From Streptomyces cellulosae (GTDB lineage: Bacteria > Actinomycetota > Actinomycetes > Streptomycetales > Streptomycetaceae), in NCBI RefSeq assembly GCF_000721105.1, contig NZ_JOEV01000020.1, positions 1 through 64,000 on the forward strand: a DNA stretch of 64,000 nucleotides, in the 5' to 3' direction. Within the stretch, counting starts at the first letter, position 1. Each line of letters opens with the position of its first letter. The notes beneath the pieces are model-generated. The model was not told the DNA's origin and made no database searches. It was given only the letters and a program-made list of their open reading frames with translations. Below are positions 1 to 9,820 of the stretch, in pieces. Made by a program: the position numbers and the translations under genes.

Positions 1-2
1 GA

Positions 3-1304
3 CACGGCACCGAGCACCCCGCCCCCCAGCACGCCGCCGACCACCACCGGACCGAAGCGCACACCGGCAGCCCGGAGCACACCCACCCCGCCGGCGACCG
101 GCCCCTCGCCCACGCCGGCTCCACCAAGGGCCGCCCTCCCCGGCGCGAACGGGGCCCCGGCGGCGGGCTGCTGATGGGGCGGCCCTTCGGCGTACCCGTG
201 TACGTCGCGCCCAGCTGGTTCCTCGTCGCCGCCCTGATCACCTGGGTGTTCGGCGGCCAGCTCGACCGGGTGCTGCCCGAACTCGGCGCCGCCCGCTATC
301 TGGTCTCCCTCTTCTTCGCCGTCGCCTTCTACGCCTCCGTGCTCGTCCACGAACTGGCCCACACCGTCGCCGCCCTCCGCTTCAAGCTCCCCGTCCGCCG
401 CATCCAGCTCCAGTTCTTCGGCGGCGTCTCCGAGATCGAGAAGGAGGCCGAGACCCCCGGCCGGGAGTTCTGGCTCGCCTTCGTCGGCCCGCTGCTCTCC
501 CTCGCCCTCTCCGGCCTCTTCTACCTCGCCCTGCAGCCCGTCGAACCCGACACGGTCCCCGGCGTCCTGCTGGCCGGCCTGATGGCCTCCAACCTGATCG
601 TCGCCGCCTTCAACCTGCTGCCCGGCCTGCCCCTCGACGGCGGCCGGATGCTCCGCGCCGTCGTCTGGAAGCTCACCGGCAAGCCCATGAGCGGCACCAT
701 CGCCGCCGCCTGGGTCGGCCGCGCCCTCGCCGTCTCCGTCCTCATCGGCCTGCCCCTGCTCACCCAGTCCGGAGCACTCGGCTCCAACGCCGAGGACAGC
801 GTCGGCATGGACACCGTGATGGACGCCCTGCTCGCCGCGATCCTCGCCGCCATCATCTGGACCGGCGCCGGCAACAGCCTCCGCATGGCACGCCTGCGCG
901 AACACCTGCCCGAACTGCGCGCCCGCACCCTCACCCGCCGCGCCGTCCCCGTCGAGAGCAACACCCCCCTCTCCGAAGCCCTGCGCCGCGCCAACGCCGC
1001 CGGAGCCCGCGCCCTGGTCGTCGTCGACGCCGACGGCCACCCGCAGTCCCTCGTCCGCGAGGCCGCCATCGTCGGCGTACCGGAACACCGCCGCCCCTGG
1101 GTCGCCGTCAGCGGCCTCGCCCAGGACCTCACCGACGGCATGCGCGTCTCCGCGGAACTGGCCGGCGAAGACCTCCTGGACGCCCTGCGCGCCGCCCCGG
1201 CCACCGAGTACCTCGTCGTCGAGGAGACCGGCGAGATCTACGGCGTCCTGTCCGCGGCCGACGTGGAGCGCGCCTTCGTCAAGGCGATGGCCAGGCCCTC
1301 CTAG
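3..1304 (+). CDS. Site-2 protease family (M50) membrane metallopeptidase with CBS domains, 5'-truncated by window
   Basis: Intramembrane zinc metalloprotease of the S2P/M50 family; substrate unknown. The zinc-binding HELAH motif lies in the second hydrophobic segment and the second metal motif (LPGLPLDGGRM) lies further along. Several other membrane segments and a C-terminal CBS-like pair (roughly the last 120 residues) follow. An ATG exists at position 174, but the frame stays open back to base 3 and reads as a hydrophilic, His/Pro/Gly-rich extension without a stop, so the true start is probably left of the window. Downstream trmI begins 38 bases after the stop, suggesting one transcript. 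Family assignment is firm; the start is not. Confidence 0.85.
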   Translation, partial: HGTEHPAPQHAADHHRTEAHTGSPEHTHPAGDRPLAHAGSTKGRPPRRERGPGGGLLMGRPFGVPVYVAPSWFLVAALITWVFGGQLDRVLPELGAARYLVSLFFAVAFYASVLVHELAHTVAALRFKLPVRRIQLQFFGGVSEIEKEAETPGREFWLAFVGPLLSLALSGLFYLALQPVEPDTVPGVLLAGLMASNLIVAAFNLLPGLPLDGGRMLRAVVWKLTGKPMSGTIAAAWVGRALAVSVLIGLPLLTQSGALGSNAEDSVGMDTVMDALLAAILAAIIWTGAGNSLRMARLREHLPELRARTLTRRAVPVESNTPLSEALRRANAAGARALVVVDADGHPQSLVREAAIVGVPEHRRPWVAVSGLAQDLTDGMRVSAELAGEDLLDALRAAPATEYLVVEETGEIYGVLSAADVERAFVKAMARPS

Positions 1305-1342
1305 TGGTCCGAGGCCCCCGCCAGGACCGGTAGGCTGTTCAC

Positions 1343-2245
1343 ATGTCCGAACCGACCGGTGCCGCCCGCAGGCGCGGGCCCTTCAAGGTCGGGGACCAGG
1401 TTCAGCTGACCGACCCCAAGGGCCGCCACTACACGTTCACACTCGAGGCCGGGAAGAACTTCCACACCCACAAGGGTTCCTTCCCCCACGACGAACTGAT
1501 CGGCGCTCCAGAGGGCAGCGTTGTCCGTACCACCGGGAACGTCGCCTATCTCGCGCTGCGCCCCCTGCTCCCCGACTACGTCCTGTCCATGCCCCGCGGC
1601 GCCGCCGTGGTCTACCCGAAGGACGCGGGGCAGATCCTCGCCTTCGCCGACATCTTCCCCGGCGCACGCGTCGTCGAGGCCGGCGTCGGCTCCGGATCGC
1701 TCAGCAGCTTCCTGCTGCGCGCCATCGGCGACCAGGGCATGCTGCACAGCTACGAGCGCCGCGAGGACTTCGCCGACATCGCCCGGCAGAACGTGGAACG
1801 CTACTTCGGCGGCCCCCACCCCGCCTGGCAGCTCACCGTCGGCGACCTCCAGGACAATCTGTCCGACACAGACGTCGACCGTGTCATCCTCGACATGCTC
1901 GCCCCCTGGGAATGCCTGGAAGCCGTATCCAAGGCACTCGTCCCCGGCGGCATCCTGTGCTGCTACGTCGCCACCACCACCCAGCTCGCCCGGACCGTCG
2001 AGTCCATCCGCGAGATCGGCTCCTTCAACGAGCCGACCTCCTGGGAGTCGATGATCCGCAACTGGCACGTCGAGGGCCTCGCCGTCCGCCCCGACCACCG
2101 GATGATCGGCCACACCGGCTTCCTGCTCACCGCCCGCCGCCTCGCCGACGGCGTCGAGCCCCCCATGCGCCGCCGCCGCCCCGCCAAGGGCGCCTACGGC
2201 GAGGACTACACCGGCCCCAACGCCGACGGCGGCGCCGCCCGCTGA
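1343..2245 (+). CDS. trmI: tRNA (adenine-58-N1)-methyltransferase TrmI
   Basis: SAM-dependent methyltransferase that makes m1A58 in the T-loop of tRNAs, acting in the cytoplasm as a homotetramer in known relatives. The 300-residue protein has the expected small N-terminal beta domain and a Rossmann methyltransferase domain with motif I VVEAGVGSGSLS near residue 110 and the RVILDMLAPWE acceptor-binding region near 180. An ATG start follows the M50 gene closely. In actinobacteria this gene commonly sits directly upstream of the proteasome ATPase locus, as here. Full length, no anomalies. Confidence 0.93.
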   Translation: MSEPTGAARRRGPFKVGDQVQLTDPKGRHYTFTLEAGKNFHTHKGSFPHDELIGAPEGSVVRTTGNVAYLALRPLLPDYVLSMPRGAAVVYPKDAGQILAFADIFPGARVVEAGVGSGSLSSFLLRAIGDQGMLHSYERREDFADIARQNVERYFGGPHPAWQLTVGDLQDNLSDTDVDRVILDMLAPWECLEAVSKALVPGGILCCYVATTTQLARTVESIREIGSFNEPTSWESMIRNWHVEGLAVRPDHRMIGHTGFLLTARRLADGVEPPMRRRRPAKGAYGEDYTGPNADGGAAR

Positions 2246-2454
2246 GGCGGCCCGGTGCCGCGACAACGCACGAACGCCGTGGCCGAGTTCCCACCGACCC
2301 AAGGGAACTGCGCCACGGCGTACGCGCGTTGACACGACACCAGAATCCGTAAGGCCCCAGGCCGGCGGAGTACCGACCCCGCCGTTCCCCCTCACTGTGA
2401 CGTGTGGCACCATGCAGCAACCCCCACCGGCACAGCCCTCAGGAGACGCTCCTA

Positions 2455-3036
2455 GTGCAGCAACCCGCCGTCCCGGAACTGGCACACACCCACACCCGTC
2501 CCATCCACTGGGTCGCCACCGCGACGGCGGTCGCCGGCGTCATGGCCCTCTCCTCGGTCCTGCAGCCCCACCCGGCGACGGCGGCCCAGGAAGCCGGCCC
2601 CCAGACCAAGAAGGCCCCCGCCGCCACCGCCGCACCCCCCGATCCCACAGGCGTCGACTTCCCGATCAAATGCGGCCCCGCCAAGGCGGTCGTGGTGAAG
2701 AAGGCCACCGGCGACCTCGACGGAGACGGCAGGCCGGAAACAGCCGCCGTCGTGCACTGCGACACCGCGATGGGAACCCCGCCCGACGGCGTCTACGTCC
2801 TCACCCGCTCCGCGGACACCGGCACCCCCCGCGTGGTGGCCACGCTCGTCGCCCCCAAGGAGCGCCGGAGCGTGACCGACTTCGCACTCCGGGACGGAGC
2901 AGTCCTTGCCACGCTCCTCGGCTACTCCACCGCCGACGTGCCCAGTTGCTGCCCCGACGTCAAGGACAGCGCGAAGTGGCGGTGGAAGAACGGCGCGTTC
3001 GTCCGCTCGACACCCGCCGGCTCCCACACCGTCTGA
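2455..3036 (+). CDS. Hypothetical secreted protein
   Basis: A 193-residue protein of unknown function. The N terminus has a hydrophobic stretch (WVATATAVAGVMALSSVL, residues about 20-40) that looks like a signal peptide or single anchor, followed by an Ala/Pro/Thr-rich linker and a small domain with four cysteines. A segment resembling GDLDGDGRPETA recalls calcium-binding FG-GAP/dockerin-like loops but is not enough to assign a family. I chose the GTG at 2455 because an AGGAGA ribosome site lies 8 bases upstream; an in-frame GTG at 2404 would add a hydrophilic leader before the signal sequence. A TTGACA hexamer at about 2329 could be its -35. Confidence 0.7.
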   Translation: MQQPAVPELAHTHTRPIHWVATATAVAGVMALSSVLQPHPATAAQEAGPQTKKAPAATAAPPDPTGVDFPIKCGPAKAVVVKKATGDLDGDGRPETAAVVHCDTAMGTPPDGVYVLTRSADTGTPRVVATLVAPKERRSVTDFALRDGAVLATLLGYSTADVPSCCPDVKDSAKWRWKNGAFVRSTPAGSHTV

Positions 3037-3094
3037 CCCGCGCCACCGGCGCATGTGAGAAAACAGACACCCGTCACAGCGGGCACCCGTACCG

Positions 3095-3400
3095 TCACTC
3101 GGCGTTCGGACCGTAGACCTCGGCCCTGTCCGAAACCCGACGTACGTGAATGCACTCCCCCGGACACTCCTTCGCGGAGTCGACCACATCGGTGAGAAGC
3201 GGCAGCGGTACGGGCGTTGTGGCGCCCCTGTCCTGCAGCAGCTCGTCCTCCGCGCCCTTCACGTACGCCAGTCCGTCGATGTCCAACTCGAACACCTCAG
3301 GCGCATACTGGACACAGATGCCGTCGCCGGTACAGAGATCCTGGTCGATCCAGACCTCCAGCGCCTCGGTGTCGGCCCCGGCCTCCTGCTGCACGTTCAT
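3095..3400 (-). CDS. 3Fe-4S type ferredoxin
   Basis: Small (101 aa) soluble electron-transfer protein. Ligands visible are Cys23, Cys29 and Cys79 (followed by Pro); the position that would hold the extra cysteine of a 4Fe-4S cluster is Asp26 in the CTGDGIC motif, which is typical of 3Fe-4S ferredoxins that serve cytochromes P450. The residue pattern VWIDQDLC...YAPEVFELD is characteristic of the family. The ATG at 3400 is preceded by a GGAGAG ribosome site. It is divergent from arc with a 243-base shared upstream region. No redox partner is adjacent; the nearest P450 is about 30 kb away, so its partner is unknown. Confidence 0.92.
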   Translation of the reverse strand: MNVQQEAGADTEALEVWIDQDLCTGDGICVQYAPEVFELDIDGLAYVKGAEDELLQDRGATTPVPLPLLTDVVDSAKECPGECIHVRRVSDRAEVYGPNAE

Positions 3401-3643
3401 CTCTCCTGCCGTTTCTCGTCGAGCCGCACGGGAATCCGGCCAGCTCTGACGGGTGTTGAACACTTCGACCCTACCTCCGGCGGCTTCCCAATCATGTTCA
3501 GTGGGTATTCCCCTGGCGTGAGGGAGAGCGCAAGGGTGAAGATCGGACACACCCCTACCGTCTTTGTGATCTAGGGGTTTCAATCGACACCCACCCAGGT
3601 AGGGTCTGGAAGCGTCCAGCTCCCCTTGGAGGAGGTGAGGACC

Positions 3644-5410
3644 GTGGCAGCCCACGACGACGACATGAACCGCGGCATCCGCCCGGGACGAGGGTCCGAC
3701 GACCCCGCCGGGCAGATTGCCTACCTTGAGCAGGAGATCGCCGTCCTGCGACGCAAGCTCGCCGACTCTCCGCGACACACGAGGATTCTCGAAGAGCGGA
3801 TCGTCGAGCTGCAGACCAACTTGGCCGGCGTGTCCGCCCAGAACGAGCGACTCGCCAACACGCTCCGTGAGGCCCGCGACCAGATCGTGGCCCTGAAGGA
3901 GGAAGTCGACCGGCTCGCACAGCCGCCGGCCGGCTTCGGTGTCTTCCTCACGGCGAACGAGGACGGCACCGCCGACATCTTCACCGGCGGCCGCAAGCTG
4001 CGGGTGAACGTCAGCCCGAGCGTGGAACTGGACGAGCTCCGGCGCGGCCAGGAAGTCATGCTCAACGAAGCTCTCAACGTGGTCGAGGCCATGGAGTACG
4101 AGAGCGTCGGCGACATCGTCACCCTCAAGGAGATCCTTGAGGACGGCGAGCGCGCCCTCGTGGTGGGGCACACCGACGAGGAACGGGTGGTGCGGCTCGC
4201 CGAGCCGCTGCTGGACATCACCATCCGTCCCGGCGACGCCCTGCTGCTCGAACCCCGCTCCGGCTATGTCTACGAGGTCGTTCCGAAGAGCGAGGTCGAA
4301 GAGCTCGTCCTCGAAGAGGTCCCGGACATCGGCTACGAGCAGATCGGCGGCCTCGGCGGCCAGATCGAGGCCATCCGCGACGCCGTCGAGCTCCCGTACC
4401 TCTACCCGGACCTGTTCAAGGAGCACGAACTGCGCCCACCCAAGGGCGTCCTCCTGTACGGGCCACCCGGATGCGGCAAGACGCTCATCGCCAAGGCCGT
4501 CGCCAACTCGCTGGCCAAAAAGGTCGCCGAAGTCACCGGCCAGGCCGCCGGCAAGAGCTTCTTCCTCAACATCAAGGGCCCCGAGCTGCTGAACAAGTAC
4601 GTCGGCGAGACCGAGCGGCAGATCCGCCTGGTCTTCCAGCGTGCTCGTGAGAAGGCCAGCGAGGGGACCCCCGTGATCGTCTTCTTCGACGAGATGGAGT
4701 CCCTCTTCCGCACCCGTGGCTCCGGCGTCAGCTCGGACGTGGAGAACACCATCGTCCCGCAGCTGCTCGCCGAGATCGACGGCGTGGAAGGCCTGCAGAA
4801 CGTGGTCGTGATCGGCGCCTCCAACCGCGAGGACATGATCGACCCCGCCATCCTGCGACCCGGCCGACTCGACGTGAAGATCAAGATCGAACGTCCCGAC
4901 GCCGAAGCCGCCAAGGACATCTTCGGCAAGTACCTCACCGAGCGCCTCCCGCTCCACGCGGAGGACCTCGGCGAGCACGGCAGCGACAGGAGCGCCACGG
5001 TCCAGAACATGATCCAGACGGCCGTGGAACACATGTACGCAGAATCCGAGGAAAACCGCTTCCTGGAAGTCACCTACGCCAATGGCGACAAGGAAGTCCT
5101 CTACTTCAAGGACTTCAATTCCGGCGCCATGATCGAGAACATCGTGGGCCGCGCCAAGAAAATGGCCATCAAGGACTTCCTGGAGCACAAGCAGAAGGGC
5201 CTCAGGGTCTCCCACCTCCTCCAGGCCTGCGTGGACGAGTTCAAGGAGAACGAGGACCTCCCGAACACCACCAACCCGGACGACTGGGCCCGCATCTCCG
5301 GCAAGAAGGGCGAACGGATCGTCTACATCCGCACGCTCATCACCGGAAAGCAGGGTGCGGACACCGGACGCTCCATCGACACGGTGGCAAACACCGGGCA
5401 GTACCTGTAA
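3644..5410 (+). CDS. arc: Proteasomal AAA+ ATPase ARC (Mpa homologue)
   Basis: Hexameric ATPase that binds pupylated proteins, unfolds them and feeds them to the 20S core. The 588-residue protein begins with a coiled coil (about 20-80) that captures Pup, then OB-fold domains (about 85-230), then one AAA+ module with Walker A GPPGCGKT (Lys279), Walker B IVFFDE and the arginine-rich [15 protein letters not shown] region. The C terminus ends in GQYL, the tail that docks in the proteasome alpha ring. The GTG start at 3644 follows GGAGGTGAGG; an in-frame start at 3626 lies within the ribosome site. A TAGGGT at about 3600 is a candidate -10. A strong terminator follows. Confidence 0.97.
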   Translation: MAAHDDDMNRGIRPGRGSDDPAGQIAYLEQEIAVLRRKLADSPRHTRILEERIVELQTNLAGVSAQNERLANTLREARDQIVALKEEVDRLAQPPAGFGVFLTANEDGTADIFTGGRKLRVNVSPSVELDELRRGQEVMLNEALNVVEAMEYESVGDIVTLKEILEDGERALVVGHTDEERVVRLAEPLLDITIRPGDALLLEPRSGYVYEVVPKSEVEELVLEEVPDIGYEQIGGLGGQIEAIRDAVELPYLYPDLFKEHELRPPKGVLLYGPPGCGKTLIAKAVANSLAKKVAEVTGQAAGKSFFLNIKGPELLNKYVGETERQIRLVFQRAREKASEGTPVIVFFDEMESLFRTRGSGVSSDVENTIVPQLLAEIDGVEGLQNVVVIGASNREDMIDPAILRPGRLDVKIKIERPDAEAAKDIFGKYLTERLPLHAEDLGEHGSDRSATVQNMIQTAVEHMYAESEENRFLEVTYANGDKEVLYFKDFNSGAMIENIVGRAKKMAIKDFLEHKQKGLRVSHLLQACVDEFKENEDLPNTTNPDDWARISGKKGERIVYIRTLITGKQGADTGRSIDTVANTGQYL

Positions 5411-5419
5411 AACACAGGG

Positions 5420-5462
5420 CGGCTGCGGGTGCCCACACCGGGTACCCGCAGCCGACTGTTTT
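5420..5462 (+). terminator. Intrinsic terminator between arc and dop
   Basis: An 11-bp perfect stem (5420-5430 CGGCTGCGGGT with 5444-5454 ACCCGCAGCCG) begins nine bases after the arc stop and is followed by ACTGTTTT. This separates arc from the dop-pup-prcBA transcript, so dop needs its own promoter in 5463-5644. Confidence 0.75.
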
Positions 5463-5644
5463 CCAGGCCACGGCTGGAGCAAGGCAATGACGCAAATGAT
5501 CTCCCCGCCGGCGCAGAGGCGTTCTAGGCTCTTCCATACCGCCGAGTCGCGCAGTGCGGGGACGGGCACCGCACACGCACCGGAGCGCCAGCGGTACTTG
5601 AGCGGCGCCCCCGACCGAGGGCGCCGCCGGGCAAGGAGGGCCGC

Positions 5645-7156
5645 ATGACCGTACGGCGAGTAATGGGCATCGAGACGGAGTACGGGATCTCCGTCCCCGG
5701 CCACCCCAACGCCAATGCCATGCTCACCTCGTCCCAGATTGTCAACGCCTACGCGGCGGCGATGCACCGGGCCCGCCGGGCCCGCTGGGACTTCGAGGAG
5801 GAGAATCCGCTGCGGGACGCGCGAGGCTTCGACCTCGCCCGCGAGACCGCCGACTCCAGCCAGCTCACCGACGAGGACATCGGCCTCGCCAACGTCATCC
5901 TCACCAACGGTGCACGGCTCTACGTCGACCACGCACACCCCGAATACAGCGCCCCCGAGGTCACCAACCCCCGCGACGCCGTCCTCTGGGACAAGGCCGG
6001 CGAACGCATCATGGCCGAGGCGGCCGAACGCGCCGCCCAGCTACCCGGCGCCCAGCCGATCCACCTCTACAAGAACAACACCGACAACAAGGGCGCCTCC
6101 TACGGCACCCACGAGAACTACCTGATGAAGCGGGAAACCCCCTTCTCGGACATCGTGCGCCACCTCACGCCCTTCTTCGTCTCCCGCCAGGTCTTCGCCG
6201 GAGCGGGCCGCGTCGGCATCGGCCAGGACGGACACGAACACGGCTTCCAGCTCAGCCAGCGCGCCGACTACTTCGAGGTCGAGGTAGGCCTCGAGACCAC
6301 ACTCAAGCGCCCCATCATCAACACCCGCGACGAACCCCACGCCGACGCCGAGAAATACCGCCGCCTGCACGTCATCATCGGCGACGCGAACCTCTCGGAG
6401 ATCTCCACCTACCTCAAACTGGGCACGACGGCGCTGGTTCTGTCCATGATCGAGGACGGCTTCATCGCCGTCGACCTCGCCGTGGACCAGCCCGTCCGCA
6501 CCCTCCACCAGGTCTCCCACGACCCGACCCTCAAGCGCCTGGTCACCCTCCGCAGCGGCCGGACACTCACCGCGGTCCAGCTGCAGATGGAGTACTTCGA
6601 GCTGTCCCGCAAATACGTCGAGGAACGGTACGGCGCCGACGCCGACGACCAGACCAAGGACGTCCTCGCACGCTGGGAGGACACCCTCAACCGCCTCGAA
6701 CACGACCCGATGAGCCTGGCCGGCGAACTGGACTGGGTCGCCAAACGGGAACTCATGGAGGGCTACCGACGCCGCGACGACCTCGACTGGGACGCGCCCC
6801 GGCTGCACCTGGTCGACCTCCAGTACGCCGACGTACGCCCCGACAAGGGCCTCTACAACCGACTGGCGGCCCGCGGACGCATCAAGCGGCTGCTGGGCGA
6901 CGAGGAGGTCGAGCGCGCCCGTACGAAGCCGCCGGAGGACACCCGCGCCTACTTCCGCGGCCGCTGCCTGGAGCAGTACGCCGACGACGTCGCCGCGGCC
7001 TCCTGGGACTCCGTGATCTTCGACCTCCCGGGACGGGACTCGCTCCAGCGCGTCCCAACCCTGGAACCACTTCGCGGAACGCGTAATCACGTCAAGGAGC
7101 TCCTCGACCGCTGCCGGACGGCCGAAGACCTGGTCAGAGTGCTGTCCGGCAACTAA
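5645..7156 (+). CDS. dop: Depupylase/deamidase of Pup (Dop)
   Basis: Cleaves the isopeptide bond between Pup and target lysine and, where Pup ends in Gln, deamidates it. The 503-residue protein is of the glutamine-synthetase-like carboxylate-amine ligase fold shared with PafA. It has the nucleotide/metal motif GIETEYG at residues 8-14, catalytic Asp95 in [15 protein letters not shown], and the Dop-specific long loop around residues 38-75. Downstream pup starts 155 bases later. Because the local Pup is encoded with terminal Glu, only the depupylase role should be needed here. Full length. Confidence 0.96.
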   Translation: MTVRRVMGIETEYGISVPGHPNANAMLTSSQIVNAYAAAMHRARRARWDFEEENPLRDARGFDLARETADSSQLTDEDIGLANVILTNGARLYVDHAHPEYSAPEVTNPRDAVLWDKAGERIMAEAAERAAQLPGAQPIHLYKNNTDNKGASYGTHENYLMKRETPFSDIVRHLTPFFVSRQVFAGAGRVGIGQDGHEHGFQLSQRADYFEVEVGLETTLKRPIINTRDEPHADAEKYRRLHVIIGDANLSEISTYLKLGTTALVLSMIEDGFIAVDLAVDQPVRTLHQVSHDPTLKRLVTLRSGRTLTAVQLQMEYFELSRKYVEERYGADADDQTKDVLARWEDTLNRLEHDPMSLAGELDWVAKRELMEGYRRRDDLDWDAPRLHLVDLQYADVRPDKGLYNRLAARGRIKRLLGDEEVERARTKPPEDTRAYFRGRCLEQYADDVAAASWDSVIFDLPGRDSLQRVPTLEPLRGTRNHVKELLDRCRTAEDLVRVLSGN

Positions 7157-7311
7157 GGGGTACCCGGGGCCGACCCGGCCCCACAGGGTGGAAAGGTCCG
7201 CGTCCGGGAATCATCGAGATGGTCCCCGGACGTTGACGGAACAGCGGGGCCAATGTCGGACCCTGCTTGTAGGGTCTGATCAAGAACGTCGAACCGAGCG
7301 GGGTGAGGGTT

Positions 7312-7527
7312 ATGGCGACCAAGGACACCGGCGGCGGACAGCAGAAGGCGACGCACAACACCGAGGAGGTCGAGGAGGCGCCCGAGGCGCAGGCATCCGA
7401 AGACCTCAAGGAGCGCCAGGAGAAGTTGAGCGACGACGTGGACTCCGTCCTGGACGAGATCGACGATGTCTTGGAAGAAAATGCCGAGGACTTCGTTCGA
7501 TCGTTCGTTCAGAAAGGCGGCGAGTAG
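7312..7527 (+). CDS. pup: Prokaryotic ubiquitin-like protein Pup, encoded with C-terminal Glu
   Basis: Intrinsically disordered 71-residue protein modifier. It has a Gly/Gln-rich N terminus that threads into the ATPase, a helix-forming acidic segment (about 33-60) that binds the ARC coiled coil, and the C-terminal FVQKGGE used for ligation to lysines. The final codons are GGC GGC GAG TAG, so the ligation-competent Glu is encoded directly, whereas the mycobacterial Pup is made with Gln and must be deamidated. I chose ATG 7312 over the in-frame GTG 7303 because GGGGTGAGGG serves as ribosome site. A TAGGGT at 7270 may be a -10 for a pup-specific start. Confidence 0.96.
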   Translation: MATKDTGGGQQKATHNTEEVEEAPEAQASEDLKERQEKLSDDVDSVLDEIDDVLEENAEDFVRSFVQKGGE

Positions 7528-7544
7528 CCTTCGAATCGAAGGCT
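7526..7544 (+). other. Hairpin directly after the pup stop codon
   Basis: A perfect 9-bp inverted repeat (AGCCTTCGA / TCGAAGGCT with one central base) starts within the pup stop codon and is followed by GCGGGGGG, not a U-tract. It could stabilise the pup message or partially attenuate reading into the downstream nuclease and prcBA. Confidence 0.5.
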
Positions 7545-7560
7545 GCGGGGGGTTCCGGAG

Positions 7561-8139
7561 TTGGCAAGCGAAGAACGCGTGAAGCGCTGCGTGCGGTGCG
7601 GTGAAATCAAGCCGCACGCAGCCTTCTCCCGCAAGCGGTCGAACCTTGATGGCTTGCAGCGGCATTGCCGGGATTGTGCGACCCGTTATCACTGTCGTGC
7701 GTCAGAGCCTCGGAGGCTCGGCCCTGAGGACAACGTGCCGACAGGGCACAAGCGTTGCCGGGGTTGCGGGGAAGTAAAGCCGCACAGCGAGTGGCACCGG
7801 AAGGCCGATCGTTTGGCCAGCCGTTGCAAGACTTGCAGAGCGGCTGTGGCGCCTGCGCAGCATCTGCTGCGCAGGTATGGCCTGACCGAAGTCCAACGAG
7901 CTGAGCTGATCGCCTCCCAGGGCGGCGTCTGCTGTATATGTCTGTCCGCTCCTGCGACGCAGGTGGATCACTGCCATAAGACGGGTAGGGTCCGTGGCGT
8001 ACTGTGCTTCAACTGCAATTCCGGCCTCGGCCTGTTGAGGGACGACCCCGACGTGATGAACCGAGCTGCCGATTACCTGGAAGGAAACGCGTGGAAGCCA
8101 ACACTCGTAGCACCGGGCGTCTACCAGCTGCCTTCCTGA
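7561..8139 (+). CDS. Recombination endonuclease VII family protein
   Basis: HNH-type nuclease related to phage T4 endonuclease VII, which cuts branched DNA. The protein (192 aa with the TTG start at 7561) has two N-terminal copies of a zinc-binding module ([17 protein letters not shown] and [17 protein letters not shown], each followed by a CxxC pair). The C-terminal catalytic module has CCIC...[18 protein letters not shown] around residues 123-155. Its 3' end overlaps prcB by 49 bases in another frame. Codon use is visibly less GC-biased than that of its neighbours. Its link to the proteasome is unknown, though the same position is occupied in other Streptomyces to my knowledge. A GGGGGTTCCGGAG stretch precedes the TTG. 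Confidence 0.85.
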   Translation: MASEERVKRCVRCGEIKPHAAFSRKRSNLDGLQRHCRDCATRYHCRASEPRRLGPEDNVPTGHKRCRGCGEVKPHSEWHRKADRLASRCKTCRAAVAPAQHLLRRYGLTEVQRAELIASQGGVCCICLSAPATQVDHCHKTGRVRGVLCFNCNSGLGLLRDDPDVMNRAADYLEGNAWKPTLVAPGVYQLPS

Positions 8140-8936
8140 CGCCTGGGTCCTCGTCCTTCATGGACTTCCTGTCCGAGCACCAGCCGGAGATCCTGCCGGG
8201 CAACCGGCAGCTCCCGCCGACGCAGGGTGTGATCGAGGCGCCGCACGGAACCACGATCGTGGCTGTCACCTTCCCCGGTGGTGTCGTGCTCGCCGGTGAC
8301 CGGCGGGCCACGATGGGCAACGTCATCGCGCAGCGGGACATCGAGAAGGTCTTCCCGGCCGACGAGTACTCGGCGGTCGGTATCGCCGGCACCGCCGGTC
8401 TCGCGGTCGAGATGGTGAAGCTGTTCCAGCTGGAGCTGGAGCACTTCGAGAAGGTCGAGGGGGCGCAGCTCTCGCTGGAGGGCAAGGCGAACCGCCTGTC
8501 GACCATGATCCGTTCCAACCTGGGCATGGCCATGCAGGGTCTGGCCGTGGTGCCGCTGTTCGCGGGGTACGACGTGGACCGGGAGAGGGGTCGCATCTTC
8601 TCCTACGACGTCACTGGTGGCCGTTCCGAGGAGCACAACTTCGCCGCGACCGGCTCGGGCTCGATCTTCGCGCGCGGTGCGATGAAGAAGCTCTTCCGTA
8701 ATGACTTGAGTGAGGCCGATGCCACGATGCTGGTGGTGCAGGCCCTGTATGACGCGGCTGACGACGACTCGGCGACCGGTGGTCCCGATGTCGCTCGCCG
8801 GATCTACCCGATCGTCACCGTGATCACCGAGGACGGTTTCCGTCGGCTCACCGAGGACGAGTCCTCGGAGATCGCCCGCTCGATCCTGGAGCGGCGTCTG
8901 GAGCAGCCGGACGGTCCGCGGGCCGCGCTGCTGTAG
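8091..8936 (+). CDS. prcB: 20S proteasome beta subunit PrcB (catalytic)
   Basis: Catalytic subunit of the proteasome core. The 281-residue precursor has a 53-residue propeptide removed on assembly to expose the N-terminal nucleophile Thr54 in the HG-TTIVAV junction. The downstream DRRATMG motif contains the conserved lysine-region residues of the active site, and GTAGLAVEM and [10 protein letters not shown] are typical family motifs. The GTG start at 8091 lies inside the endonuclease gene and is preceded by GGAAGGAAACGC. prcA follows after 72 bases, so the two subunits are coexpressed. Confidence 0.96.
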   Translation: MEANTRSTGRLPAAFLTPGSSSFMDFLSEHQPEILPGNRQLPPTQGVIEAPHGTTIVAVTFPGGVVLAGDRRATMGNVIAQRDIEKVFPADEYSAVGIAGTAGLAVEMVKLFQLELEHFEKVEGAQLSLEGKANRLSTMIRSNLGMAMQGLAVVPLFAGYDVDRERGRIFSYDVTGGRSEEHNFAATGSGSIFARGAMKKLFRNDLSEADATMLVVQALYDAADDDSATGGPDVARRIYPIVTVITEDGFRRLTEDESSEIARSILERRLEQPDGPRAALL

Positions 8937-9008
8937 TCGGCGGTCCGGTTTCTTGTGAAGGTGATCCAGGGATTTCGACGGTACTCAGAAGAGAGGGACG
9001 GATAACCG

Positions 9009-9764
9009 GTGTCGACGCCGTTCTATGTCTCACCCCAGCAGGCCATGGCCGACCGGGCGGAGTACGCCCGTAAGGGCATCGCCCGTGGTCGCAGCCTGGT
9101 CGTGTTGCAGTATGCCGACGGCATCGTGTTCGTCGGCGAGAACCCGTCCCGTGCGCTGCACAAGTTCAGCGAGATCTATGACCGGATCGGCTTCGCGGCC
9201 GCCGGCAAGTACAACGAGTACGAGAATCTGCGGATCGGCGGTGTGCGCTATGCCGATCTGCGGGGTTACACCTATGACCGTGATGACGTGACCGCCCGTG
9301 GTCTGGCCAACGTGTATGCCCAGACGCTGGGCACGATCTTCTCCAGTGCGGCTGAGAAGCCGTACGAGGTGGAGCTGGTCGTCGCGGAGGTGGGGGAGAC
9401 GCCGGAGGGTGACCAGATCTATCGGTTGCCGCATGACGGTTCGATCGTGGACGAGCACGGTTCGGTCGCGGTCGGTGGCAATGCGGAGACGATCAGCAGT
9501 TATCTGGATCAGCGTCATCAGGACGGCATGAGTCTCGCGGAGGCTCTGAAGCTGGCCGTTCAGGCGCTGTCCCGTGACACGAACGGGAGCGAGCGGGAGA
9601 TTCCCGCGGAGCGTCTGGAGGTCGCGGTGCTGGACCGTACGCGTCCGCAGAAGCGCAAGTTCAAGCGCATTGTCGGTCGTCAGCTGGGCCGGCTGCTGGA
9701 GGTCGGTGGGGCGAGCACCGAGGCGGAGAGTGCCGACGACGCGGACGGTTCCGAGGAGAAGTAG
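9009..9764 (+). CDS. prcA: 20S proteasome alpha subunit PrcA
   Basis: Structural alpha subunit forming the outer gated rings of the core particle and the docking site for the ARC tail. The 251-residue protein starts [23 protein letters not shown], matching the gate-forming N terminus of actinobacterial alpha subunits, and has an acidic low-complexity tail ([16 protein letters not shown]). It has no processed Thr. The GTG start follows AGAGAGGGACGG. The gene ends at a strong terminator and is convergent with the LacI-type regulator. Confidence 0.96.
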   Translation: MSTPFYVSPQQAMADRAEYARKGIARGRSLVVLQYADGIVFVGENPSRALHKFSEIYDRIGFAAAGKYNEYENLRIGGVRYADLRGYTYDRDDVTARGLANVYAQTLGTIFSSAAEKPYEVELVVAEVGETPEGDQIYRLPHDGSIVDEHGSVAVGGNAETISSYLDQRHQDGMSLAEALKLAVQALSRDTNGSEREIPAERLEVAVLDRTRPQKRKFKRIVGRQLGRLLEVGGASTEAESADDADGSEEK

Positions 9765-9781
9765 CCCGGTTTCGTTCCTGA

Positions 9782-9813
9782 TGTGCCCCGGCCGATGTTC
9801 CGGCCGGGGCACA
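9782..9813 (+). terminator. Bidirectional terminator between prcA and the LacI regulator
   Basis: A 12-bp perfect stem (TGTGCCCCGGCC with GGCCGGGGCACA, 8-base loop) sits between the convergent stops of prcA and the LacI gene. It lacks a long U-tract, which is usual for Streptomyces terminators. Confidence 0.75.
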
Positions 9814-9820
9814 GGTGCGT

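Noticed and set aside
3095..5938. A 947-codon open frame on the minus strand running through arc
   Set aside because: Only its last 101 codons are a gene (the ferredoxin). The rest is the antisense of arc, open because third-position GC bias removes stops; composition is Val/Leu/Asp/Gly-rich with no family features.
7207..7238. GGAAT...GTT as a SigR promoter before pup
   Set aside because: The spacing is 20 bases, outside the normal 18; the TAGGGT at 7270 is a more ordinary -10, though no matching -35 is seen at the right distance.
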